A DNA stretch of 64,000 nt. Source: Chlorobium sp. (lineage in GTDB: Bacteria; Bacteroidota; Chlorobiia; Chlorobiales; Chlorobiaceae). The position numbers and the translations under genes were made by a program. This document shows positions 54,148-63,561 of the stretch, piece by piece. The stretch lies in NCBI RefSeq assembly GCF_021740465.1, contig NZ_JAIOZR010000006.1, forward strand, positions 1-64,000, in the 5' to 3' direction. The notes beneath the pieces are model-generated. The model did not search any database. It saw only the letters and a list, made by a program, of their open reading frames with translations, and had not been told where the DNA came from. Each line of letters begins with the position of its first letter. The stretch's first letter is position 1.

Positions 54148-55683
54148 CTTTATATCTAATTGCACTCACTGAGGATTGAAACGTTGTGCGGTTAATAAAA
54201 AATGACAGCACCCCGATTTATGGAACTTTATATCTAATTGCACTCACTGAGGATTGAAACGTGTTGCTCTGATTTGTACTCTTTGCTGAAATCCACACAA
54301 CTTTATATCTAATTGCACTCACTGAGGATTGAAACGGGGAACAAAAACATCCTGCGAAAAAAGCTTATCCCTTTATATCTAATTGCACTCACTGAGGATT
54401 GAAACACGCCTTTCCCGATTTCGGAAAGAATTTCTACCTCCTTACTTTATATCTAATTGCACTCACTGAGGATTGAAACTGCGTAGCTGCAGAATTGCCA
54501 GCTACCTTCTGGCTAAGCTTTATATCTAATTGCACTCACTGAGGATTGAAACACACTGTGGAGATATTTCCTGCTGCCACTATCACGGCAACTTTATATC
54601 TAATTGCACTCACTGAGGATTGAAACTCCGACGGCGTAATTTTCGAACTGCGTGCCGGCATCGCCGAAACTTTATATCTAATTGCACTCACTGAGGATTG
54701 AAACCGGACATTTTTCCCGTTCCCGATCGTTCCATCGAGTCGGGTTCTTTATATCTAATTGCACTCACTGAGGATTGAAACTTTCATTAAAAAACGGAAG
54801 CGGAAAGCAAAGGTCGAATCTTTATATCTAATTGCACTCACTGAGGATTGAAACCGCAGGGTGTTATAGTTCACCAGGTTCGCCTTGCCCTTCTTTATAT
54901 CTAATTGCACTCACTGAGGATTGAAACCTCATACTTCCGGTTTCCCCAGAACCGGCAATTCTTCCGGATCTTTATATCTAATTGCACTCACTGAGGATTG
55001 AAACGGAGAAGACCGCCGAACGCAATAGCCGAAAAAGTAAGTGCGCTTTATATCTAATTGCACTCACTGAGGATTGAAACAAATGGTGAAATCCATTGAT
55101 TTTTAACAGCTTCACTCTTTATATCTAATTGCACTCACTGAGGATTGAAACTCTGGCTGACCTCAGTTTTTACCTGTACCGGCTGAGATACCTTTATATC
55201 TAATTGCACTCACTGAGGATTGAAACTTGACAGACCGACGACAGGCACCCAGCTCGGAAAGTTGTAGCTTTATATCTAATTGCACTCACTGAGGATTGAA
55301 ACCGCCAGATGGTAAACCTTCCGGTCATCCTGCTTTTTCCCCACTTTATATCTAATTGCACTCACTGAGGATTGAAACCCGTTTGGTTAACGCCTGAAGG
55401 AGCTCGGGATACGAATCCTGCAGCTTTATATCTAATTGCACTCACTGAGGATTGAAACTCCTCGTCATAAAATCAGATCAATGAGCGGATTCACCGCCTT
55501 TATATCTAATTGCACTCACTGAGGATTGAAACGCATGGTCGTTTCCAGATTGCCACCGCACTCGAGGTGCAGGAACTTTATATCTAATTGCACTCACTGA
55601 GGATTGAAACCGCAGGGTGTTATAGTTCACCAGGTTCGCCTTGCCCTTCTTTATATCTAATTGCACTCACTGAGGATTTTGGT
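54148..55683 (+). CRISPR. CRISPR array 3 (21 repeats)
   Basis: Twenty-one 35-base repeats of the ACTGAGG type, at 54148, 54226, 54301, 54371, 54445, 54518, 54592, 54670, 54747, 54820, 54893, 54970, 55046, 55117, 55192, 55268, 55344, 55424, 55498, 55576 and 55649. The last one is degenerate (GGATTTTGG in place of GGATTGAAAC), marking the old distal end and confirming the leader is on the left. Two spacers are identical: 54855-54892 and 55611-55648. The effector genes start 70 bases further on. Confidence 0.97.
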
Positions 55684-55752
55684 AGATTATGGGGGTGTGG
55701 ATGGACATTTTTAATAATCAGTACCGGTAAGAATTCGTAAAAAGTATCGCTT

Positions 55753-56598
55753 ATGGCAAACGATAATCCGTTTCAAAAACGAATACGGGCGTACGAGCTT
55801 GGTCGAGTAGTTGAAAGTTTTTTCGGAAAAAGAAATGTGAGCTGGTATGCCCTCGGGTATGCTGCGCTTTTGCTGCTTGCAATCGGATGGATTCCTGATG
55901 GTATTGCCGACCTGTTCAATTGTCAATGGCGTGGGTGTGGCTGGCCCGTTTGCCTGGAATGTTCATACAAAATTCTGATATCTTTTCTGATCATAGCTTT
56001 TTTCAGATGGAGGATTTTACAAGCTATGAGGTATCAGGTGACTATTGCTGTCAATCCGAGCAGTCCCCAGCCAGTACAGGTGCTTGGGCTTTTCCTCAGT
56101 CCAGTTGCAACGACGGCAAAAGAACAGGAGGATGCAGTTGCTGCAATCACGAAATCAATCAATGAAAAATCACTTGCTCTTGAATTTTTTGACGGTAAAA
56201 AGTGGGAGATGCCCTTGAAGGCAATCTCTTACCATAAGAGTCGTCTGAAAAAGGTTCTTTTGTTTACTTCGTCTGGAGCGCATGGAACCTCGGCGATGAG
56301 CGGTGATTTCCGCAAGGTGGTTCAGTTTTTTTATCCTGCAATCCAGGTTGATGAAATCAAGTCGGGCGGGATGAATTTTGAAGATGTTGAAGAAGTTTTT
56401 AAAGCAGTTGAAAACTTTTTTCTGCGCAATGAAAAAGAAAACGTGAAAGAATCCGATATGCTCGTTGACATTACAGGAGGGCAGAAAACCAACAGTATTG
56501 CAGCAGCCATAGCCACCCTCGCTACCGGCAGAAATTTTCAGTATATCAGCACCGAGACAAAGGATGTTCGTGTTTTCGATGTAAGGTACATGGATTAG
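55753..56598 (+). CDS. Membrane CARF protein (TM-CARF, Cam-like effector)
   Basis: A 281-residue protein. Two hydrophobic helices (about residues 30-47, WYALGYAALLLLAIGW, and 72-90, YKILISFLIIAFFRWRI) are followed by a CARF domain from about residue 93 to the end. CARF features are the first-strand region VLLFTSSGAHGTSAMSGDF and the ligand motif DITGGQKTNSIAAAIATL (from residue 239). CARF domains bind cyclic oligoadenylate made by Cas10. The closest described idea is Cam1, a CARF protein with one membrane helix that depolarises the membrane; this one has two helices, so it may be a different kind. It starts 70 bases after array 3. Membrane action is inferred. Confidence 0.82.
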   Translation: MANDNPFQKRIRAYELGRVVESFFGKRNVSWYALGYAALLLLAIGWIPDGIADLFNCQWRGCGWPVCLECSYKILISFLIIAFFRWRILQAMRYQVTIAVNPSSPQPVQVLGLFLSPVATTAKEQEDAVAAITKSINEKSLALEFFDGKKWEMPLKAISYHKSRLKKVLLFTSSGAHGTSAMSGDFRKVVQFFYPAIQVDEIKSGGMNFEDVEEVFKAVENFFLRNEKENVKESDMLVDITGGQKTNSIAAAIATLATGRNFQYISTETKDVRVFDVRYMD

Positions 56599-56648
56599 GC
56601 GGCTACTTTCAATCAATGTAATGAGATGAACGGTATGGGCTGGAGTTT

Positions 56649-57074
56649 ATGATGAGCTTAAATCGAGAGGTAAAAGCGGTTTCCCGGCAACTTGTTCTGA
56701 ATTTTTCAGGGCATCCAGTTTTGCCGATACAGAAGCAGAATATCGAACAGTTGATGCATTGGCAATCGGTTGAGGTGCTTGATGTTTCTTTGGGTAATGT
56801 GCCCGAAGATGAAAATTTTGTTCCCTCAATAGCGAAGGCTCTTGAAAAAATCGATCTGACACCGGAAGAATGGCAGACAACTCCTCTGGTGGTTGTTCCT
56901 GCGGGATATTCCCTGATATGGTCAGTCGTACTGGCTGAACTGCACGGACGGTTGGGGTATTTTCCTGATGTGGTGCGGCTGTGTCCGTCAACGAAGCCTT
57001 CGATGGAAAAATACGAGGTGGCCGAAATTATGAACCTCCGAGAGGTTCGCCATAATTCAAGGGACAAGCGCTGA
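56649..57074 (+). CDS. csx15: Csx15-like protein (putative ring nuclease)
   Basis: A 141-residue protein matching the Csx15 family. LVLNFSGHPVLPIQKQNIEQ near the N-terminus, LTPEEWQTTPLVVVPAGYSL in the middle, and AELHGRLGYFPDVVRLCPST then YEVAEIMNLREVRHNSR at the end. Csx15 is small, CARF-related and linked to type III systems. It is proposed to be, and in some cases shown to act as, a ring nuclease that breaks cyclic tetra-adenylate. Here it would switch off the membrane and nuclease CARF effectors. The start could be the first or second of two adjacent ATGs. Confidence 0.75.
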   Translation: MMSLNREVKAVSRQLVLNFSGHPVLPIQKQNIEQLMHWQSVEVLDVSLGNVPEDENFVPSIAKALEKIDLTPEEWQTTPLVVVPAGYSLIWSVVLAELHGRLGYFPDVVRLCPSTKPSMEKYEVAEIMNLREVRHNSRDKR

Positions 57075-57502
57075 TGCACTATAGGGCGATACAAGCTCGA
57101 TCACCTCAATACGAAAATATTCTGGGCGGACATCGAGCGCTTGCAAGCCTCCGATCATGACGACAATGATCGGTTGATCATACCATGCAGTCCCGAAGAA
57201 ATCGAGCAGTTCGACCCTTCGGTGATTGTTTCCGAATGAATAAAGCTCGGCAACTCTGCAGAAAACGATGAGAGTACGTTTTTTTGTCTTCAGGTGCGTC
57301 AGATCACTTGCCTTTAACTGAAAAGTTACGTACAATAAAGCTGACACACTGATTACGAACCGTGCCCCGTTGTTACGTCAGTTCCGCACTTTTCTATCAG
57401 TTCCGCTACCTGCATATTCAGGGTATACCTCCCCCCACATTACCCGCGTTTTGTTGTCCGGCAGTATTTGACTTTTCGGAGTAACCCGTAACTCAGAAAG
57501 CT
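57075..57502. other. Gap between csx15-like and cmr2, with a possible gene remnant
   Basis: No complete gene. One plus-strand frame (about 57087-57239) reads YKLDHLNTKIFWADIERLQA and ends PCSPEEIEQFDPSVIVSE. It looks like a C-terminal piece of a protein but has no start codon; it follows the csx15-like stop in the same frame. The rest is AT-rich and probably includes a promoter for cmr2. Confidence 0.4.
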
Positions 57503-59326
57503 ATGTCCGCTCAGCAGTACCTTTTTCTTTTCACTATAGGCCCCGTCCAGAGCTTCATTGCCCAGGCCCGCAAAACCCGCGATCTCTATGCTGGCAGTGC
57601 TATTCTCGGTGATATTATCGATGAAGCAGTTGAGAAAGCAGGTAAAAAAAACATCATTATCCCCAATCCTGACCTACAGGCGAAGCCAAACCGGTTTCTC
57701 GCAAAGATCATTAGCGATGATCCCCAAAAATTTGCAAATGAAGTTGAGGAAGCTGCACGCACCAAATGGAGAGCTATCGCACTACGATCATTCACAAGTG
57801 CAGGTGTTTGTCAAGCACCTGAGACAAACGGCTTTGATGAGGTTCAAAAACATCGAATTGATTGCACAAAACTTGGACAGATCAAACCAACAGAAACCAA
57901 AACACAGATCGAGGATTTTCTGGAAATCTACTGGGTTATGCTAAAACTTGATCATGAGGATGATTATCAAGAAAAGTATGATGAGATACAAAAACTGCTT
58001 GGAGCAGTAAAAAATACCCGCAATTTCAAACAAATAAATGAGCTGGCAGCACGAAAATGTGCTCTTGACGGTGAGCGCAATGCTCTTTTTTACCGTTCAA
58101 CAGCTAAAAATGTAAAGCCAACATTTATTCAGGATGGAGCGCAGGTGATTACAAAAGAAGAACATTTTCTAAATCCGGGAGAGGGGCTGAGTGCGGTATC
58201 CCTTGTCAAGCGGTTTTACAAAACAGAAAAAAGTTTCCCTTCTACTGCGAAAATATCTCTATCGCAACCATTAGCAATAATAGAGCAATATCCCGTAGAT
58301 CAAAAGGTGCTCGATGCATTCAAGTGTATTTTTGATAAAAAAGCGTTTGATGAACAGCTCTTTTACGAGGACAATCTGACCGAAAACTATTTTATCAAGC
58401 ATGGTTATGATCTATTTATACTTGAGAAAGCCAAGGTAGAGCATGAAAAGGTAAAAGCAATTTTTAAAAAGCACAATCAGAAGTTTCAGAAATATTATGC
58501 CCTCATTACCTTTGATGGTGATGATATGGGCAAGGTCTGGTCAGGTGAATTTCTTATGGATAAGGCTCATTTGGAAATTTTTCAGAAAAGCTTGGCAAAG
58601 CGCTTGGGGGTATTTGCCAACAAAGCAGAAGAGATTGTCAATACATCTAAAGGTATAACGGTCTACGCGGGTGGGGACGACTTCCTGGGATTTGTGAACC
58701 TTAACGCTCTTTTCAAGGTGATGAGTGAACTTCGTGAGGAATACGATAAAATTGTTTCAGCGCCGATTGAGGAAAAATATGGTGAGAGTAAACTGACTTT
58801 TTCAGCAGGGGTCGCTATTGCTCATTATAAAGAACCTCTGGGTGTGGTTTTGAAGTGCGCTCGACAGGCAGAACGTGAGGCAAAAGAAATTGACGAGAAT
58901 AAAGCTGCGTTTTCTTTGATGGTACTCAAAGGTTCAGGACAAAAAGTTTCAATTCGCTATAAATGGTATCAGTCTGGTGTTGGTGGTCAAATAATCGACA
59001 AAATGAATGCAGTTGTGAAGAGGCTTCTTGACGAAGATGACGGTTACTCTAATACATTTATTAAAAATATAGACAGGTCGTTCAGACCATTGCTGGATAG
59101 CTACGGGATTTATTATGCGAAAGAGGCAATGGGAATAGAGTTGAGGCGATTGCTTGCAAATTCTTCGAGGAAAAAAGAGAGGGAAGCCAGAAAGACCGAT
59201 GTTGAAATATTTTTTCAAGATATAAACCGATTGTACAGGAATGCTGCTAAAATGGATAATTTTTTCTCGTGTCTCCATATTTGCGATTTTATTAAAAGAG
59301 AACTGAAGGATGTGCAAAGCAATTAG
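57503..59326 (+). CDS. cmr2: Cas10/Cmr2, type III-B, without HD domain
   Basis: A 607-residue Cas10. It begins at once with LFLFTIGPVQSFIAQARKTR and DLYAGSAILG, the block that follows the HD nuclease in longer Cmr2 proteins, so the HD domain is absent. The first palm has FDGDDMGKVW (about 337-346). The second has the catalytic YAGGDDFLGF, with GGDD at residues 390-393. It should therefore make cyclic oligoadenylate from ATP on target RNA binding but not cut DNA. This fits the CARF effectors around it. It overlaps cmr3 by 17 bases. Confidence 0.93.
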   Translation: MSAQQYLFLFTIGPVQSFIAQARKTRDLYAGSAILGDIIDEAVEKAGKKNIIIPNPDLQAKPNRFLAKIISDDPQKFANEVEEAARTKWRAIALRSFTSAGVCQAPETNGFDEVQKHRIDCTKLGQIKPTETKTQIEDFLEIYWVMLKLDHEDDYQEKYDEIQKLLGAVKNTRNFKQINELAARKCALDGERNALFYRSTAKNVKPTFIQDGAQVITKEEHFLNPGEGLSAVSLVKRFYKTEKSFPSTAKISLSQPLAIIEQYPVDQKVLDAFKCIFDKKAFDEQLFYEDNLTENYFIKHGYDLFILEKAKVEHEKVKAIFKKHNQKFQKYYALITFDGDDMGKVWSGEFLMDKAHLEIFQKSLAKRLGVFANKAEEIVNTSKGITVYAGGDDFLGFVNLNALFKVMSELREEYDKIVSAPIEEKYGESKLTFSAGVAIAHYKEPLGVVLKCARQAEREAKEIDENKAAFSLMVLKGSGQKVSIRYKWYQSGVGGQIIDKMNAVVKRLLDEDDGYSNTFIKNIDRSFRPLLDSYGIYYAKEAMGIELRRLLANSSRKKEREARKTDVEIFFQDINRLYRNAAKMDNFFSCLHICDFIKRELKDVQSN

Positions 59327-60395
59327 GTTGAGTGCTCTCGATACCCTGTTTTTCAGGGATGGTAAGCCTTTTTCCATCGGGGAAGAATCTTGGGCGGAAG
59401 GAGTATTTCCTCCTTTTCCACCGGTTTTTTATGGCGCATTAAGAACGGCTTATTTCGCGGCTAATAATCATGAATTTGCAAAGGCTGGGCAAGAAAAAGA
59501 TGACCCTACATTGAAGCTTGAGATAAAAAATATTTACCTTAAGTCTGATGTAAACAGTCTTTTTCCTATGCCTTTGGATTGTGTGAAAGAAAATGGGCGT
59601 GATAAAAACAGTTATCATCTTCTGGAGAGCAAGAAGGTAAATGATTTTGACTGCGCTGTTTCGAACAACTCAACCCAATATGTTTTATCACTGCCTGATG
59701 GAGTTTCTAAAGGAAAAACGTTAGAGGGTATTAATAATATGTTGCTTGATAGGATGCAGCTGGTGAGTTATCTGCAAAGCGAAAAAATTATTCGAGCTTA
59801 TCATCTTAAGGATTTTATCAGTAAAGAGGCAAAAGTCGGGATAGGCAGGGACAGATTTACCTCCTCTTCTGCTGATACAGGGCAGCTGTATCGTACTAAT
59901 ATGAGTCGTCCAGCCACATTGTATGCTTCGCTTTCGATGGTTGTCGAGTTTTCGGGACTAGATTTGTCGAGGACAAGCTTGATCAAATTAGGCGGGGAGG
60001 GTAAATCGGTTTCGTGTTCAAAAGATAGTTGTATTAGTATTGCATTTCCGAAAGTTAACGAAGAAAGTGAAGAGTTCTTCAAGATTTATCTGGCGACTCC
60101 GGCGATATTTAAAGATGGATGGTATCCAAAACTTGAAAATGTCGAGATCCTTGCGGCAGCAGTTGGGAGGTCAGTTCCTGTTGGTGGGTTTAATTTGAAA
60201 TCAAAGTATGAAGACGGGAAATGGAAGCAATTTCCCAAACCGCTTCGATATGCGGTTCCGGCTGGAAGTGTTTATTACTGTAAAGGGAAGATGCTTGATG
60301 CTATTGGCAAGTATCATGGCAAAACTATTTCAGAAGAAAGAGGAAAAGAAGGTTTTGGGATTGCTTATATCGGAAAATTATCAATGGAAGCATAG
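59310..60395 (+). CDS. cmr3: Cmr3 (Cas5-group subunit)
   Basis: A 361-residue RAMP-fold protein that binds the 5' handle of the crRNA in the Cmr complex. Typical features are the N-terminal RLSALDTLFFRDGKPFSIGE, FPPFPPVFYGALRTAYFA, the middle DRMQLVSYLQ region and the glycine-rich end EERGKEGFGIAYIGKL. The start at 59310 overlaps the end of cmr2 by 17 bases, and a CARF-nuclease gene starts one base after its stop, so it belongs to one operon. Length is normal for Cmr3. Confidence 0.9.
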   Translation: MCKAIRLSALDTLFFRDGKPFSIGEESWAEGVFPPFPPVFYGALRTAYFAANNHEFAKAGQEKDDPTLKLEIKNIYLKSDVNSLFPMPLDCVKENGRDKNSYHLLESKKVNDFDCAVSNNSTQYVLSLPDGVSKGKTLEGINNMLLDRMQLVSYLQSEKIIRAYHLKDFISKEAKVGIGRDRFTSSSADTGQLYRTNMSRPATLYASLSMVVEFSGLDLSRTSLIKLGGEGKSVSCSKDSCISIAFPKVNEESEEFFKIYLATPAIFKDGWYPKLENVEILAAAVGRSVPVGGFNLKSKYEDGKWKQFPKPLRYAVPAGSVYYCKGKMLDAIGKYHGKTISEERGKEGFGIAYIGKLSMEA

Positions 60396-60396
60396 T

Positions 60397-61977
60397 ATGC
60401 TGCGTATAATTACAACGGTTGGTTTGTCGTTATTCTCAAATTTAGATAATAAATATGACGAATGTATTCGAGGAATTCTTTCTTCATTGAAAAAAGAAGT
60501 TGGTGATGCATGGGAGATATATGGGGGTAGTTATGCTGAAGGAACAGATTTTGACATTCCTTCAATTAGAGCTTTTTTTGCCAAAATCGGATTTCAGCTG
60601 CATTTTTCTAATGCAGAGTGTTCTGCTGAAACGGCTACTCTTGAAAGGATTATTAAGGAAATAGGTTGTGGGGCTGATTATGAAGTTTATTTATTGTGCA
60701 CGGATACTGTGTTGTCGCGCTTGGCCGCAGAGCTTTTAGCCGCCTATAGTCCGCTTATGCAAGGGAAAACAAAGGTGTTAAGTGGCGATGATGAAGTGGG
60801 AGAGGTTTTTGAAGGGAAAATGATTAAAGGCTTATCGATTTATAATGCAAAAAGATTCAAGACAGAAGGGTTAAAAAATCTTGTTGTAGAAATTAGAAGG
60901 ATTTGGAAAACCCAGTTTGATGGCGAGAGTGGTAAGCATAGAATAGTTCTGAATGCTTCTGGTGGATATAAGGGAGTTCTACCTTTTCTGACTCTTATAT
61001 CTCAGTTATACGAATTTCCTATTTATTATAAATATCAAGACGATGAAGATAATATTACTCAAGAATTAATTAAGATAGATCCGATTCCTTTCGGATTTGA
61101 CTGGGGTATGATATATGAGGTTGCCCCATATCTTGATCAAAATTGGATCGATTCTGCTGTAAAAAAACAATGTGATACATCTAGTTTTGAGTGGTGTGTT
61201 TTGAGTGAGTTAAGGAGGGCTGGCGGTTGTGGTCTTGAACTAGTCAGCAAAGGCAATAATAAGATTACAGATATAGGTTTAATGCTCAGGGCATTTTATG
61301 AGGGGGTGGATATTGATGACTTTGCTGAGGTTGATCGGAACACTCCTGATGGAGGATATCGCTCTAAAGTAAATTCGGCTCTTATGGAGTTGATATTTAA
61401 TGGCTGGAGAATGCATTTTCCTTACAACTCAGGGGGAAAAATATATTCCTATGTAACACATTCTTCAGATAATGAAGTACTGGTTATAAATGAAGATATT
61501 CACTTCAGGAATCAGATAGATATTGCAATGCTGACAGATGATCGTTCAAGTTTTATTCTTGGAGAAGTAAAATATGCCTATAAAATAAGCAGAGAACTTG
61601 TGCGACAACATCAAGTGCTGGAACATCAGTGCGCTACGGATGAGATTATAGATCGTAGAGTTGATACATTTAAGGATATAAGAGAACAATTTGATGCGAG
61701 ACTTAAAGAGTGTAATGGTAGATATCCTGATGAACTTCATATCTACGGGTTTACGGCGGTTCCATTAAACGATGACCAAAAAAGAACTCTTCAGAATAGC
61801 ATTGATGAAATACACAATAGTCTTTTTATGGAGTATAAGATTCCAGTAAAAGCCTTTTATGTTGACGTTGGCTCAAATCCAGTTACAATTGCTAAAAAGT
61901 CACATGCATTCATAAATGAAAGTATTAAGCAAATCTATCCCATAGAAAGTAATTTATTACAACAATGTATAAAATAG
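60397..61977 (+). CDS. CARF domain (APE2256-type) fused to a PD-(D/E)xK nuclease
   Basis: A 526-residue protein. The N-terminal half (about 1-235) is a CARF domain of the Cas_APE2256 type. It carries LRIITTVGLSLFSNL at the start and the ligand motif LNASGGYKGVLPFLTLISQL (from residue 185), ending IDPIPFGFDW. A winged-helix-like part follows (about 265-330). The C-terminal half carries Asp375 and Glu390-Val-Lys392 in QIDIAML and FILGEVKYAYKI, the PD-(D/E)xK pattern of restriction-like nucleases. It should be a cyclic-oligoadenylate-activated nuclease comparable in plan to Can/Card1. The ATG at 60397 fits the one-base gap after cmr3. It sits inside the cmr operon, which is unusual. Confidence 0.8.
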   Translation: MLRIITTVGLSLFSNLDNKYDECIRGILSSLKKEVGDAWEIYGGSYAEGTDFDIPSIRAFFAKIGFQLHFSNAECSAETATLERIIKEIGCGADYEVYLLCTDTVLSRLAAELLAAYSPLMQGKTKVLSGDDEVGEVFEGKMIKGLSIYNAKRFKTEGLKNLVVEIRRIWKTQFDGESGKHRIVLNASGGYKGVLPFLTLISQLYEFPIYYKYQDDEDNITQELIKIDPIPFGFDWGMIYEVAPYLDQNWIDSAVKKQCDTSSFEWCVLSELRRAGGCGLELVSKGNNKITDIGLMLRAFYEGVDIDDFAEVDRNTPDGGYRSKVNSALMELIFNGWRMHFPYNSGGKIYSYVTHSSDNEVLVINEDIHFRNQIDIAMLTDDRSSFILGEVKYAYKISRELVRQHQVLEHQCATDEIIDRRVDTFKDIREQFDARLKECNGRYPDELHIYGFTAVPLNDDQKRTLQNSIDEIHNSLFMEYKIPVKAFYVDVGSNPVTIAKKSHAFINESIKQIYPIESNLLQQCIK

Positions 61978-63170
61978 CGAATCCTCTTTTTCTCGTATGT
62001 GAAACGCCGCTTCATGCCGGTAGTGGTGATAGCCTCGGCGTGGTAGATTTGCCGATTCAGCGGGAACGGCATACGTCGTTTCCTAAAATTGAAGGCTCCA
62101 GCCTGAAAGGGGCTATCCGCCAGGCGTTCGAGGATCTTTCTGTTCCAGTTCTGGTTCATGGCGACAAAAGATACATGCTTGTAATGAAAAATGATTCTGG
62201 GAAAAAGTTGCAGGAATCTTGTCTGTTGCTTGATGAGGTATGGCTGGATGAAAAGGGTCAGCCTCGCAAAAATAAGGATAAAACAGTGAAACTCACAAAT
62301 TATCAGAAGGCAATCTCCCTGATTTTTGGGCCAGAAGAAGCGGCTGGCGAAGGCCATGCGGGGGCGTTAGGTTTTACGGATGCGCGTCTGCTACTTTTCC
62401 CTGTAAAATCCATGAAAGGAGTATTTGCCTGGGTAACCTGCCCGAAGGTTTTACAGCAGTTTCACCGCGATATGTCGCTTACGGAATTCAAAGATCGTGA
62501 AGAAATCATCCATTCGTTAGCGGTGAACGCATTAACAACTCCTTTGGAGTGTACAGAAAATGTGTCAGGACGTTGCAGCTTGTTTTTGAAAAACGACTCA
62601 AATAAAATTGTACTTGAAGAATATACTTTTGAAATTGAGCATAAAGAGAACCCGGAATTGGCGTATCTGTTGAAATTTCTTGCTGAACAATTATTTCCTG
62701 TGCCAAGATGCGAAGGTGAACCAGACAGTTATGCATTCTGGAGAAATAAACTGATGACTGACGTTGTGGTTCTGAAAAATGAGGACTTTACTGATTTCGT
62801 AAACCTTTCTACAGAAGTCATAACCCGTACTAAAATCAGCAATTTGACCGGGACTGTTGAGCAGGGCATGCTTTTCACAGAAGAGTATCTTCCTTCAGAA
62901 AGTGTACTGTATTCTCTTGTACTTGCAAGTCCGATTTTTAAAGAAAAGGAGGACGAGAAAGGTATATTCAGCATGATCCATGGTAGTTCTTGCTTTGAAG
63001 GATGTACGGATGAGGAAAGCAAAGTCATGGAGTTTTTCAGAACAGCAATGCCTGAAGTAATTCAGATTGGTGGTAATGCGACGCTTGGGAAGGGCTTGGT
63101 AAGAACAAGAGTTTTCTCTGCTAATTGTGGGGTTCTTCAAAATGGAGGGACAGAAGATGCCGGAGAATAG
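61965..63170 (+). CDS. cmr4: Cmr4 (Cas7-group backbone subunit)
   Basis: A 401-residue RAMP protein, the repeated backbone that cuts target RNA every six bases. Family features are the start LFLVCETPLHAGSGDSLGVV, DLPIQRERHTSFPKIEGSSL followed by KGAIRQAF, the region GALGFTDARLLLFPVKSMKG, and the glycine-rich IQIGGNATLGKGLVR near the end. The catalytic aspartate is probably in the N-terminal LGVVDLPIQRE loop. It is longer than typical Cmr4 (about 290-300), suggesting insertions in the middle. It overlaps both neighbours. Confidence 0.9.
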   Translation: MYKIANPLFLVCETPLHAGSGDSLGVVDLPIQRERHTSFPKIEGSSLKGAIRQAFEDLSVPVLVHGDKRYMLVMKNDSGKKLQESCLLLDEVWLDEKGQPRKNKDKTVKLTNYQKAISLIFGPEEAAGEGHAGALGFTDARLLLFPVKSMKGVFAWVTCPKVLQQFHRDMSLTEFKDREEIIHSLAVNALTTPLECTENVSGRCSLFLKNDSNKIVLEEYTFEIEHKENPELAYLLKFLAEQLFPVPRCEGEPDSYAFWRNKLMTDVVVLKNEDFTDFVNLSTEVITRTKISNLTGTVEQGMLFTEEYLPSESVLYSLVLASPIFKEKEDEKGIFSMIHGSSCFEGCTDEESKVMEFFRTAMPEVIQIGGNATLGKGLVRTRVFSANCGVLQNGGTEDAGE

Positions 63171-63561
63171 AAGGCTTGAACTGGCTATAAAAAGGGCTGA
63201 AACTGCTTTTATGTATGTGAGGGAGATTACCGAGTCGCACAAGCATATTGAAAAGAAATACAAAAGCTTGGTGAGAAAAACCCCTATGAGGATAAAGACT
63301 AACGGCTTGGGTTCTACTCTTGCATTTGTGTTTTCAAAGAAGAAAGGGGAGAACCAGCATTTCTTGTTCTATCATCAGTTAGAGAAGTGGCTCAGTGAAA
63401 ATGATATGGTTGATGCTGAAGATGGGGAGTTTGTCGCTAAGGTTATAGCAATGGAAAAAGCAGACTACCGAGTCTCAACCAATGAACTGCTTGCTTTTCT
63501 CATATGGCTACGCAGATTCGTGGATGGCATGATCGAAGGTGAGGAGGATGACGATATATGA
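63157..63561 (+). CDS. cmr5: Cmr5 (Cas11-group small subunit)
   Basis: A 134-residue helical small subunit that sits on the target strand within the complex. The motif RIKTNGLGSTLAFVFSKKKG (about residues 45-65) is the NGLgqaLAF signature of Cmr5. The ATG at 63157 has GGAGG about ten bases upstream and was preferred to 63142 or 63127; it overlaps cmr4 by 14 bases. A second Cmr5-like frame starts at the end of this gene (ATGA overlap). Confidence 0.87.
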   Translation: MPENRRLELAIKRAETAFMYVREITESHKHIEKKYKSLVRKTPMRIKTNGLGSTLAFVFSKKKGENQHFLFYHQLEKWLSENDMVDAEDGEFVAKVIAMEKADYRVSTNELLAFLIWLRRFVDGMIEGEEDDDI

